Of a DNA stretch of 64,000 bases, positions 13,160 through 25,193 are shown in pieces. The DNA comes from Gymnorhina tibicen. Taxonomy: Eukaryota > Chordata > Aves > Passeriformes > Artamidae. The DNA lies in the NCBI GenBank assembly GCA_013399875.1, contig VXAZ01008136.1:186001-250000 (forward strand). Reading direction: 5' to 3'. The notes under the pieces were generated by a model. The model was given only the letters and a program-made list of their open reading frames with translations, was not told the DNA's origin and did not search any database. Numbering within the stretch: position 1 is the stretch's first letter; each line of letters begins with the position of its first letter. The translations under genes were made by a program, and so were the position numbers.

Positions 13160-15738
13160 CAATTATGCTTACTTTGGTCTATTCCATAACATAATATATT
13201 CTAACCTCCGCAAAAGTTGTATCACACTGATCAAACTTATTTCCAGTCCCCAAAAAGGAAAAAGCTACATTAAGAGAAATACAGGCACACCAGTAGCTCA
13301 CACCCTTTATGTGTCCAAGTCTGGAAACATGTTTGATTAACACACACAAATCAGCCCTTCCTCACAAGATCCAGTGTGTTGGTGCAGGTTTGGATGTCCA
13401 TGAAGCTGGAAGGAGAAACCAGATCAGTTTCCCAAGTCTTGGTACCACTCGTCATCCACCAGACTGGGAAGGATTTAAAATCTGCCTCTGTCTTTCAAAG
13501 AACATTTGCAAGGTAAGTGACATTGGATGAGGTAGTTTAAATGTTAGAGTTGACATAAAAGTTATGTAATTAAGAATACAGATTATATAAAAAAGTCATT
13601 AAGAGACACATTCACATTTATCTTCTGAGAGATACTAACAACTGCTAAGGGACAATACTTTCTAAATACAGATGTCTTCAACTCTCATGTTCAGATGTCA
13701 AACTATTAGTGAAGCACCTGACTAATTCCTATATTTCTTCAGCATGATTTGCAGGTTAATTGTAGCAGGAAAATTACAATGACAAATACATAGACAAAGC
13801 AGAATACATTATTCATATATGCAATAAAAACATCAGATATATTGTCATGACTTATTGTAATGTGTATGGCCTTTTTGGTTAGATGATACACCAGATGTTT
13901 CCTTTCCTTTAGATTTGAAAAGTTCACGTGCAGCAGAATCAGTTCCTGGGGGTAAGGGTGGGACTTAAGTAATTAAAGTTAAATGCACAAATATTGACAA
14001 ATAAGGAAATATTTTAGTCATAAAAATAATTTTCTGCTTAATTCTTATTTTTTCCTGTTTACCTCCTTAGAAGAATGTACAAACTGTTGAGACACGCTGT
14101 AGGTAAATTCTTGATTAAGATTTTTTTCCTTTTACTGCTCTCTCCTCAGTTTTACTAGTTTAAAATAAATTGCATTTAATTTTTAAAGCATAAAAGGATA
14201 AATCACATGTCTGAAGTAGCTATAGAATACAGAACAGGTAGGAATATATTGCTTTCATATAGCTATTCCTTTTACAAAAAAATCAGGTGGGAGATAAAAC
14301 CCAACACTTTATTTTGAAGTATCAAAGACCCATCTGCTCTCTAGATGCATTTTGCCCATAAGAAGAGAAGTATAAGCAAAGTATTGCATAGATACAAACC
14401 TGTCCTTTAAGCTCCTGGGTCTTTCTCTGTATCTCCAACTGACATGTAAAAAGAATGTGGGCTCAGATCCACCACACAGAAATCATCACAAGAATGGCGT
14501 CAGTGCATGAAGCACAAGAAAGTTGTGAAGGACTTTACTGCCAGTAGAGTGGGCAATGCACTCAAATCATCACTGAACCACCAGACAAGGCAAGAAAATT
14601 GCTGAAGCTTTCACTAGAAATAAAACACATTCCCCCCTTTATTTATTTCCTCTAAAATAGAAGGTGGCCAGACCTGCACCACTCCAACGAAATGGGAGCT
14701 TTGGGCTGGCCCCTTTCCACATTTCAACAAACCTGACAGTAGCCACCAGTCCTCCCATTAGCTCCACAGACTTTTCATTGAAAATTCAGGAATACTCAAG
14801 GGCAACCACTAAACCTGGGCCAGCCACAGCAAGTGTAGAGGGACTATAAAACCCTGCAACATGTATGGATCCCACCATTCCTTCCTGGCAAAAACTGCCA
14901 GCCTCTCAGGAAAGAGGCAGAAGAAATCTTACACAATCCAAGATTTTACAGTTCTGAAGGGGGCCAAGGGGGTGTAAATTCCAGCTAGACCCCTGTGTAT
15001 TGTTAAATTTTAAAGAGATAGTTCAGCAGGATTTGCTGGGTCTTACAAGTGCCTACATACAGCCTTCACAGGCATCCCAAAAGGTTTCATGCTGGAGATG
15101 GGGAGCAGAACAGGCTGGGGTTTATTTTTTTTCTGATTCCATTGACCTATCCTGAACCATAACAACATTAAAGCCTGGAAACAGAACAGACCACAGTGGA
15201 AACTGTATTAACACTGCACTCTGCTGTATGTTACATGCTATACATCCTTTCTATAATTTCTTCTCTACAACTCCGTTTAAGCTCAGGGAGTAGTTTGAAC
15301 TGTGGTTTGTATCATACCTGTTATACACAAAAAATAAGTCATTGAAAAACAGTTGTGCTTTCTTCTTTAGGTATCCAGGAAGTTTCTTTTCCCACTAAAT
15401 GGATGTCAATGGATTTAGATTAGGGCAAACAACAGATAAAAACTGACTGTTCAGAATAACAGCTCTCCTATTTGTAGAGATTGTCCCTCATTAACCCCAC
15501 TCTCACCTGTAAAAGGGTGCCTTTGAGTTTCTTCCTATGGGGAGACCATTTCTTCATTGTCTGTCTCCCAAATTCTCTGCAGCAGATATTCAGATCAAGT
15601 TGCACTTGTATTTTCCAATCTAAGAGAGAGGCTCGATTTGTAAGTCCAGTGCCCTTTAATGGGAAAGAGAGCATTAAAAAGCAAGGGAAAAAAAATGTGT
15701 AGGAGTGAATGCACTCAAAATCAAAGCAGCATCTATAA

Positions 15739-15752
15739 CCACTAGGTGGCAG
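15739..15752 (+). promoter_or_regulatory. CTCF core motif
   Basis: CCACTAGGTGGCAG matches every position of the 14-base CTCF core CCASYAGRKGGCRS. It lies alone in the gene desert about 45 kb from the GSC promoter and could anchor a chromatin loop or boundary. Binding is inferred from the motif only. Confidence 0.55.
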
Positions 15753-16983
15753 CACAGCAAATGGTATTTCTTCCTAAAGTAATGAAAGTCGTTGAAAACT
15801 GTAGAGGGATTTCAAAATCTAAGTATTACTCTAAAATCATATTACAAAAATTTGGAAATAGAACAAGTAACAGTACAAAAGGAGAGAAGACAACACAACA
15901 ACCGCTCTCCCTTCTCTTAAGAGTAATGCTTTACAGCCTGCCTCTTTACAAAACTGGATGGCAGTACTATTGCCCAACTACAAAGCTCCAAAATGTACGC
16001 TGGATGCATCTCTCCTTTCCTCAGGGTCCATACATAACCCCCAGACAACATCTGCTCAGGCTGCTTGTTGGCTGGTCTGGACAACAAGGGTGTCTACAGC
16101 CTTTCAGCTCTGCCTTCACCAGAAGGACGCTGTTCCACACAGAGGATAATACAAGGACATTGGGAGGAATTTGGTGGGCATCTACAATCTTAGACCTGAA
16201 GAAATAAGCAGCACAAATCATTTGAGGCTGGACCAGAAACTGGTTTTTTTACTTTTTATATATTATGCACTCCGAGACTTGCAGTTCCTTTATTTTTCTT
16301 CCTGACTATTTATTGTATTTCTTGCGATGTCATATACTCTAGAACCACGCCAGGATTTTTCAGAAATATGTAGAACGCATATCCCCAAGAGCGAGCCATG
16401 ATCAATCCTGGCTCTGGCTTAAAAACAGACTCCTTTGAAAGTAATGCTGAGCTTCAGCCTCACCCTTTGAGAAGTGCATGAGCATACACATATGTGTGTA
16501 GATACACGTGTGTAGATACACCTGTGTAATCATGTGGCTGGCATTCAGCTTAGCAAACTAATTCCTCTAGTGCTTGCTGACCTCTGTGACTCTTCAGCTG
16601 GTGTTGCAGAGGGTCACAGAGCAAATGTAACTGCAAAAGAATCTTACAAAACTGAATGTCTGAGCCGTGAGCAGCAAATGTAACTCAGTGTCAGTAAGTG
16701 CAATGCAGATTGGGAGGCGGGGGGAGGATAGCTAGTAAAAGACTGTTAAATATGGGCTATGTTGTAAAAGGTTCTCTGAAATCATCAGCATCTTGCTTAG
16801 CAACAGTTAAAACACAAAAAGGAACAGGAAAACAAAACAAAAAAGCAAAAGAATAGAAAAATGTTAGAAATCATCATCATGACCAATCCATCCCTCCAAT
16901 GACAACAGAAGATACAGCAAAATCAGAAAGTGTACAATGTCAACCGAGATGAACAAATATATGAAACTGTTTCCATTTGATGA
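15753..16983. other. Gene-free DNA between the CTCF motif and an old CR1
   Basis: Includes a 153-codon open frame (15746-16207, plus) of low-complexity, non-coding character and the TG-rich minisatellite near 16500. Nothing else recognised. Confidence 0.6.
16485..16530. repeat. TG-rich minisatellite
   Basis: Two perfect copies of GTGTGTAGATACAC (16494-16507 and 16508-16521) followed by a partial copy and preceded by the palindrome ACACATATGTGT. Confidence 0.8.
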
Positions 16984-17310
16984 AAGATCAATTAGACTAT
17001 TAGTCTTCAGCTTGGAAAGGAGATAACTGAGACAATAGGCAGCTTTAGAATCATGACTGATACGGAGAAACCAAACACAAATTGATTACTCTGCATTTCT
17101 CATCATCTTGGAATCAGTGGAATCTATGTAATTCTTAAGTGTCAGGCTTAAAGTGGATAAAAATAAATACTTTCTCTCACAGTAATCAGCTATAGTGTGG
17201 AACTCACTGCCACAGAACCTCATGAGAAATCAGAAGGATTTTTAAAGGGCTGAACCATTTCATGGAAGACAGTCCAGCCATGACTGTGTAACATGATGGC
17301 CCAGATGCAT
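16984..17310 (+). mobile_element. Ancient CR1 LINE 3' end relic
   Basis: Sense orientation, diverged. Landmarks: 'cagcttggaaaggagataactgag', 'agaatcatgactgatacggagaaa', 'tgtggaactcactgccacag', 'atttttaaagggctg...ttcatggaagacag' and the terminal 'atgatggcccagatgc'. These follow the order of amniote CR1 3' ends shared by birds, turtles and crocodilians. Confidence 0.65.
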
Positions 17311-18469
17311 GGTGGGGCATCTCATGCAGTTAATAACTCATCAGTTACACAATGTGAAGAATGTCTACTAGGAAAAGATTACCCTAAAAGTCCCACTGAT
17401 AATAGTTTCCCTAAGTATCGAGGACAAGATCCTGTCATAGACAGACTGCTGGTTCCACCCAATAAAGCTGTCCTTGAATGTAATACTAGAGAAAACACTA
17501 CTTGTAATGCGTATCAACCCTACAAATTAAAGATTACATATTTGTGGTTAAAAAAGGAGAGAAAGAACAATAACAAAACAGACAAAAAAAAAATATCAGC
17601 AAGACAAAACAGTAAGATCTGCACTGACCCATTTTCCTTTTCTGACATGAACACCTGAGTCAGTCTAAAGATAGCAGTATTACACATGAACATCCAGAGA
17701 CATAGTCAAGGGCTGATGAAAGCATTCGGTCAAACACTGGCCTTATTAAAGTCATGGATTTTTTATATGTTCAGTATCTATTTGAGGCAAAAAGCAAAAG
17801 CTGAATGGTCTAATTCCTAAAATCCATACTTAAAACATGTATTTTGTCCAACTACTATGGGAAAATTCAACTTTATTCACTATTCTATAGGCTCTTTGCT
17901 CCCTTGCAATTTGACCTATTTCTCCAATTTGAATTCCAAATGGGAACTTGCTCCAAAGCATTCCCAACTGTTTGAAAATTAAAATATCTCAAAGAAATAC
18001 ATTCTGCTTTTTGGCTGAATCCTTGCAGATCCAGATGATACACTGGAGATTGAGTGGGATGTTTTAGCAATTTCACTGCAAATTCAGCCAACCACCAGAT
18101 CATCACTTTATTGTCCCTGTGTCACCATATTTAGTGATAATCAGGGAAACTACCTTCTTTTTCAGGATGTTTCCATCAACAAACAAGGCTTGCAGGTTTA
18201 TATTCTTTTCGTGTGCCCCACTCTTACAAATTTCATGGAGATATGTGCCAGGAAGAGGCATACAGAGGCACTTTATTAATGTTTTCACAGATAGAGGGGA
18301 TGCAGAATGAATGGAAACATCTCTTTATATGCCAGAGAACCCATACACAGGATCACTATAAGAATCCTGCTCACAGAACCCCCTGTGCTTGCAGTGCACT
18401 CACCATGTGGAGGGTTTTAAAGGAAAAGAGTTAATACATAGGACTTTAGCTCTATTTCAGGGAGTACAC
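17311..18469. other. Gene-free DNA
   Basis: AT-rich. It carries a 121-codon open frame (17293-17658, plus) that begins inside the old CR1 and ends in Lys/Asn-rich low-complexity sequence, so it is not taken as a gene. Confidence 0.6.
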
Positions 18470-19065
18470 AGGCTGTGATACACAATTAATTGTTCTGAAG
18501 ACTAGAAGAGACTACAGTGATAATCAGAACAATCCCCCTGTACACAAAAGGAAAGCAGCCTTATTAACTCCTGCCTTTGACTCCAATCTCTACAGATGAG
18601 TTACAAACGTGATTTTAAGAAAAACATCCATATTTTGTTTTCAGATTTTCAATAGTGAGGAACTTGCTAGGCTGTTCCAACATTCAATTACCATTAAATA
18701 TTTGGATCTTGTTAGATTTTTATCAGCCAGATAGAACAACCAGTTTAGATTTAGACCACCATATGGGTATTCTTGCATACTTGAAAGTCTAACTCTAAAG
18801 ACTGAATTTCTTGTTTAATGGAAGAAGAAGGCTGAACTTGTTTTCTGAGTGGAAAACATATTTCCCAACCCTTCGGATCATCCTTGCAGCTTCTCTTTGG
18901 ACTCTGTCCAATTTTTTTCAGTTGTGGATGTCAAAATTTGACCTCATGATCCTGATGTGATCATAGGTACTAAATATGGAGGTAATATTGCTTCCACAGA
19001 GTTATTTGATATTCTTCACTCTATACATCCAAGGTTCCTTCTCGTTAGGAGCTATTCTCTTAGTA
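18470..19065 (-). mobile_element. Ancient CR1 LINE relic, antisense
   Basis: Antisense landmarks in order: GGCTGTTCCAACATTCAATT, 'ttggatcttgttag', 'ccttgcagcttctctttggactctgtccaatttt', 'gttgtggatgtcaaaatttgacctcatgatcctgatgtg', and 'tatacatccaaggttccttctcgttaggagc'. Strongly diverged. The left edge is uncertain. Confidence 0.6.
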
Positions 19066-21236
19066 GGAAAAGTTGGTAGTTTCCAGAATACTGCAGGAGA
19101 AAAACAATTGTAGCCTTACAAATTTTACTACAATAGGGCCTTGAAGAGTCATTGCTGTTATTGCTACAACTGCCAAGGAAGGAATCACATGTGCTATGTG
19201 GCAAGAACAGCTGGAACGAGGGCTGGCAGCTTGCAGCAGCAACTGCTGCCATACCTCTCTTACCTTCTTCACCCTTCCCTTTCTTTCCCCTCCTCCCTAT
19301 TTAGGGTTGCAAGAAAAGCTGTAAATCTCAACACTTCCAGCTAACTCTGTGTACCAGATTCACTTCCTACACATCTTTCTCACTTTTTTCTGACTGGCTT
19401 TAACTCAAGTTTGGCCTAACCTTGGATCCCTGGATTATCATTGTTCATTCTGCTCCCATTTTTGATTCTGGATCCTTTGGCTCCCCAGATACTCACATAC
19501 AGTTAAATATGCACCTGGGCTATCAGGATAAAAGCCACATTATATAGACATGGCTGACATGCCCTTTTCCTACACACCTGAGCCTGCCATTTGCAAAAAA
19601 TAAACTCATTTTCCCATACTCAGGGCTGAAAATCATCAAGACTGCAGCTAAATAATGGGGAAGTGATACATGATGGAAAGGACAGAATGATATTTACTAC
19701 TAATAAGTAGATCTTATCTTCCAAATCAATTATAAAAGTAAGACGTAATATATTTTTAAATTACTAAGATGCAAAGACTTTAAGATATGTATAGGTAAGT
19801 TATAACAATTTATGTAGTGATACTGTGGTCACTTTGGTTGGAAAGCTCTGATACAATAACTACTCCAGGGTTAATTGTACTCGAGGGGAAGGAAAAAAGA
19901 AAGAAAAATAGCATTTGGAAATCAGACACCTCCATCTAGCTGCATGAAATATTTTCTAAATATAATCTAATCGAGGTATCTACATACCAAGAAGATATTT
20001 CTCTGCAAGATGCAGCTGAGCAGGTGGTAGGAAGAGGGAGACGTGCTACACCACTGCTTTTGGGTATGACTCTGTCCATGCAGCCCTGAACATGGGTGGA
20101 AGACACTGCAATCAGCTTAGATGCTGTTCCCCCCAAAAAATCTGTCCAGATGCACTGAAGAGCGTTTTTGCCCAGCAATGCTGCTATCTTTTCAGTGAAT
20201 CTCACTGCAACCTAAAGCAGAGAAACATGATCTTGTAGGGATCTGAATCCAAGGCCACACTGCCTGCAAGGATGCAAACAGGTTGATGTTGAATGTAGCA
20301 GTCTTGAATTAACTCTGATTTCAAACGTAAGTACATCTAGTGCACCTCATGTGACTCAGTGCATAAGGGTTCCTCCCAGTTTTGACCTAGTTGTTATTGG
20401 AGAACTAGTTTTTCAAGCTGTGAAATCCACTTTATAGCAAGGCCTTAAAACCTTGGCAATGTCTTTGAATGACAAATGCAGGCCTCCTCTGAAATACATT
20501 TCAGCTATGTGACCCTGATTTAAGTTAAAATTCATAGACTGTTAATTAGCATGTGGAACAGGAAGTTTCTAAATAGTTCACCAGCTATGTATTTGGCAGG
20601 CAGTACACCAACACTTGAAGTGTGGTTAAAAAAACTCACTCTTTTTACATCACTGGAAGTTTAATAAATATTTATTTCTTCAGGGACCTCCTACGTTAAT
20701 GAAACCTGTCTGTTCTTGTTTGAATCTTTAAAACTCATGTGTTAAATAGTAATGCTGAGGTAGTGTCTCTGAAATTGCACTGCTAACAGCAGAACAAATA
20801 CAGAGCATAAGTGTTTTTTCTGTCTATTTAACAGTTTTTATGTGTCTGCTAAGTGCTTGTTTTCTGTTTTGTTAATCATTCCAACTCCCATAATAATTAC
20901 ACAAAAGAGGAAATCGCAATTTCAAATGCTACTGTTTCTCTGGTTCTCTAGAGCTAAAAGGAGGAAGCAGGATTAGATGGCTTTCTCAAATGTTTTTTCT
21001 TTTGCTAATCATGTCAAAATTACATTTCTGTGCCCATTATATAGTCAGATAGCCCATCAAAATACTGTGTTATTTGTTTCATATCAGGAAGCAATTCCAT
21101 TTACCATATAAGATAATAGTCATTGTCTTGAACTAATTTTTTATCAATGCTATCATTTTCTAAGACCTTTTTCCCTATCCTCAAAACTTGTTCAGCTACT
21201 GGGGCATAACTTGCATTTCCGCAGGTTAACCTTCCA

Positions 21237-21276
21237 GCCTGGCAGTACTACATGCTACATGGCCGTACTGCCAGGC
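21237..21276. repeat. Perfect inverted repeat (12-bp arms, 16-nt loop)
   Basis: GCCTGGCAGTAC at 21237-21248 and its exact reverse complement GTACTGCCAGGC at 21265-21276, with a 16-nt loop. Pairing does not extend outward beyond an A-A mismatch and one further pair. Too short for a microRNA precursor; no family recognised. Confidence 0.9.
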
Positions 21277-21511
21277 AGCCTTATGCCACACATAAGAAAG
21301 CACCTTTGGTGCCAAGTGCCACATGCCAAGAGAGAGGAAAGTCACAGAGACTCATTCTGAAAGGAGCCCTGCTCAGATCACTCTCTTTACAGCAGACTTA
21401 CTCTCCACCTGTCACCTCCTGGCTTCAAATCATGCTTTAACTTGATCTTGAATTTGTACTTTCTTGTTTCGAGTCAATGCCTGTGTATTTTATATCACCT
21501 ACTTACCTAGA

Positions 21512-21560
21512 TAACATTGTGAGGCTCCTTCCAGCCTCACCTGCCCTATGATCCCATGGG
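21512..21560 (+). mobile_element. Possible CR1 3' tail fragment with internal hairpin
   Basis: GAGGCTCCTTCCAGCCTCAC followed by 'ctgccctatgatcccatg' resembles the last 45 bp of CR1 (the 'cccttccaaccc...attctatgattc' end). GTGAGGCT and AGCCTCAC (21519-21540) form a perfect 8-bp inverted repeat. Short, so tentative. Confidence 0.4.
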
Positions 21561-22549
21561 TGCCTCTGAAAGAAAGCCTGCAGCAGCTTGGCACTGTGGT
21601 TATTCCATGTGGTTCATGATCATTTACATTTGTTCCTGTCATTGTGTGAGCATGGAGACGCATTTGTTAGTGCACAGGAAATGTAGAAGTCTGCTCCTAC
21701 GTAAAAGTGACCTGGTGAGAGATGACATGGCTGGGTTTAGGGAGTTAAAGTCCTATCTTATTTTCATTCTGAGTCTCAGCTTTGTACTATACCACTGCAG
21801 TTTTATTGCTTCTTTGAACAAAGTTTTCATGCAGCAGTGGATTCCGGGAGATCTGGAAATCCAGCCTTTGCAAAGCCATATTGACTACAGAATAACTCAA
21901 ATTCCTATAATCCTATGAGAAATTTAAAATATTGGAGATGCAGCTTCATTTATATGGCCTTTCCTCCAAATGAAACCTGGAAGTAATACTCAACACTTAC
22001 TCCCTGCTGCATGAGAAATGTTTCTCCTTGCAGTTGCAAGGCTCCTGAGGCAGCTAAAGTGATACTGGAAGACATTCCAGGAGTGCCAATGGAGAATAAG
22101 AGACTGAAATAGCCATTAATGGGAGTTTTTGTACTAAATGTCATACAATCCTGATTCTTGGTCATACCAGCTTCAGGGAGTGCTGGTGGTACCTCATATT
22201 CTCTGAGCAGAGAACTTCACTTTCAGTCTGGACAAATTCATGAGCCTGGAGGGCAAGGGAGGTGATGGTGCTGGTGATGTTCAGATTATTGGAAATGTAG
22301 ACTCTCAATATTTATGATATACTGATATTGCCAATTGAATGCCACATTTTACCATAGCAGGAAATATGTTTTCAGTGTAAAGTTTCAGCTCAAAGCTTGG
22401 CTGTCTATGGCCTTCTGGATTTCCAACTTCATATCCTAAATGTGTGTCTCAATTTATCCAGCCTAGAATACCTCTGTTCAGTATTTGACATATGAAATAT
22501 TAGGAAGTATGCACTGAAGAAATATCCAGAACAAGTTATCAACCTACAT

Positions 22550-22568
22550 ACAAAAAAAAAAAAAAAAT
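22550..22568. repeat. A homopolymer (about 17 bp)
   Basis: An uninterrupted A run with no recognisable retrotransposed sequence on its 5' side. Confidence 0.8.
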
Positions 22569-24096
22569 TAAACTGAAACTTAAGAACTAATTTTACCTCT
22601 CTGATCTGTCTGGCAGATCTTCTCACTATTACTCTCTTGTCCAGTACATGCATTCCCATGACGACGGCTTTTATGTACACAAAGGCAATAGAAAGAGTGG
22701 TGAGATTCACCCAGCAGACACAGTACAGATGCCAATGATCAGCCAGCATGGAATTAAAGAGAAGGAAAATAAGATACTTTTATGAGGTTCACCCTGCAGA
22801 TGGAAGAAAAGACCTCAGCATACATCTCAAAATGACAAGGTAGAGCAGCTATTTTGCATTTCAACATATGAATTTCCATTTATTATAATGATTTTTTTTA
22901 ATAATGCAAAAACCATCTAAATTCTGAAATCCATTTTCATTGCTCCATTTCCACTAAAAATTGGCTGATACATGGTTGTGCCACAGAGACACTTTGAAGA
23001 GGAGCACATGTTCTTCCTGTTGGGAGGAGACAGCAGTGACACATACTGGGACTTCCCATGCCAGAATATCATCATACCTATTTCAAGTACTCTATATTTC
23101 TTTCACAAGACAGCAATCCTTGTTCCAAATAAATGACCACTGAACCTAACAACCAGTCATCAACTTCTTTATCCCATTTTATAGACAAACAATAATAGAT
23201 ACAGAAATTACTTGTCCAAGTGACTGCATCACTGGCAGGACAACACTTCTCTAACATAAAAAATTACAGTATAAATAGTTTCACGTGCCCCAAGTAAATC
23301 TAGTACTTTGCAAATTGATGCAGTTATAACTGCTTCAAATAAGCATCAACTATTTGGCATAAGTGCTTTTTAAAACAAATGTAGCATATAACCCCAAATT
23401 TATGATACTTTAAAATGGTATTTTAGGAAAAGTTCTAAGTTGCCAAACAAATTAATGTCAAACCTTATTCGAACAGACTGACATAACTTCAATCATCAAA
23501 GGGAAGGATCTCATGCTCTATAGTATTTGAAGTGCTTGTGCTCTGAATGTGAACATTTTGATGAGATTGTACTGGAGTGACAGTCATAGCACACTGAACC
23601 TTTTAAACTGTGCCTGCCATTAAAAATATAAAGCAAAACAAATTTGGAATTATTGCATACATGAGTAATGTAGTTCATGTGAAGTGTGAAGTGTGGAGCT
23701 AAGGATTCCACTTGTTGCATCACATAGTGCTCTGCAGTGCAATCAGTACACTTGATACAAATTCTTGATCTTTTATAGGGAAGAGTATTTGATTTCCAGT
23801 TTGTCTGGGCACCTTACTGAAAGCCTCTGGTTACTGACTTACAAATGTAAGATTTTTTGCCTGAATTAACAGGTGAGCTGAAACCACTCCCTGTAATACT
23901 ATTTTCAGATTGATACTATTACTACAGAAACTAGTATTAGCTGCAACCAGCTTGAATGTTAAGCAACAAGACCTTTCTTTACTGAATATGCCATTCTGGG
24001 TTTCTAGTTGCTGGTTTCATATATTGCATTTTCCTGAGTGAGGGATGAAATATAGATCTTGTATCTGATTCTTTTTGAACTTCAGAAAGATGCAGT

Positions 24097-24133
24097 ACAT
24101 TCTTACATTCTTGCATTCTACATTCTTGCATTC
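24097..24133. repeat. Short minisatellite, 15-bp unit
   Basis: A partial unit ACATTCTT, then ACATTCTTGCATTCT, then a 14-base copy of the same unit. Otherwise unremarkable. Confidence 0.8.
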
Positions 24134-25144
24134 ACATGCAAGCCTATTTTTATGTTTTTACTTTAGAGTCAGAACCATCAAAGAGTAGAAGCTTGTTGTC
24201 TTAATTCTTTATTTGGCTGATTCAAAAGAAACATCTGAAGAGTAACTGAATTTTTAACATTTTGTGATTCAAAGGACAAATGGAAAGCAAAGACCATGAA
24301 AGAGATGCAGCCATGATTGCAGTTCACACTGTGATCCAGTCAGGAGATGAAGGTGGATACAAACAGAAGAATAAATACCTTTCTGAAAATGATGTGGAGT
24401 ATTTCAGCTCCTCTTCTCCTCCTAGCAGAAGTACATCACTTACGGTATTTTAGGTTCAACATGTTCTATTGAGTCACCATGGAAAGGGCTGATAAAGAAT
24501 GTGTACTTTTAAAGTTTCTTTTAATGTTCAGAGCAGTGGCCCACAGCCTCAGGAGGACACCACTCTTGTTAGATTTGTGTTAATGACTATCTCTGTACCC
24601 TCCACGTTGTAACACACATTTTAGATTTTACACTGTAGCACCTTTTGTGACAAAAACATGTGATCTACAGCAAGCCCTAGAGTTGTAGAAATTAAGAATT
24701 CTCTGAGACTCACAGTGAAACAGAAAAACCAAGGGCAACTCTGGAATAAAGTAAAAAAGGACTTTCAAATATGACCTTCAGCTATTTTTGTCACTATTAA
24801 GACAATAGGAACTGCTGTCGAAGACTCCAAAGATACCACAGACACCATGAGACAGCTCCACAGAACATCTCCACGTGTTCACTCATCTGCACTGGGATCA
24901 TACAGAAGTCAAAACTAGGACTGCAGCTTTCTTCTGCTCCATATTGTACAAAAGGTTCTGCAGATACCTAAGAAAGCAGCCAAGATTGCAAACCATAAAG
25001 ACAAAGAGTTCACTCTGTTCTCTGGTGCCTATGTTCAGTTGTAATTATTTCATTCAGTTTTTGAACCAACAGAAAGGTCTGTTTGGACAGAGATCTTTGC
25101 AAATAGATATCTAACAGTAAGAGCAGGATCCACACTGGGCTGAT

Positions 25145-25193
25145 GTTTACCCACTATGCTGATTCCTTACAGCAGCAGCTGTGACAAGGAATT
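25145..25193 (+). repeat. Copy A of a 49-bp near-duplicate pair
   Basis: Matches 28551-28599 at 45 of 49 positions without gaps, including an identical CAGCAGCTGTGACAAGG stretch. Flanks on both sides are unrelated. The origin is unknown: an unrecognised dispersed repeat or a local duplication. Confidence 0.85.

Larger units (their letters stand above)
6861..15738. other. Gene-free DNA
   Basis: AT-rich. Open frames reach 140 codons (10150-10572, minus) without recognisable domains. There is a TTA microsatellite near 7187-7198 and a palindrome TGGCACT-A-AGTGCCA at 12144-12158. A complex, repeat-free stretch at 12900-13130 might be a conserved non-coding element but cannot be judged from one sequence. 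A possible exon at 13375-13512 is reported among the findings. Confidence 0.6.

Noticed and set aside
15746..16207. 153-codon open frame on the plus strand
   Set aside because: No recognisable domain; overlapping frames occur in other registers and on the opposite strand. It begins inside the CTCF motif region without promoter features.
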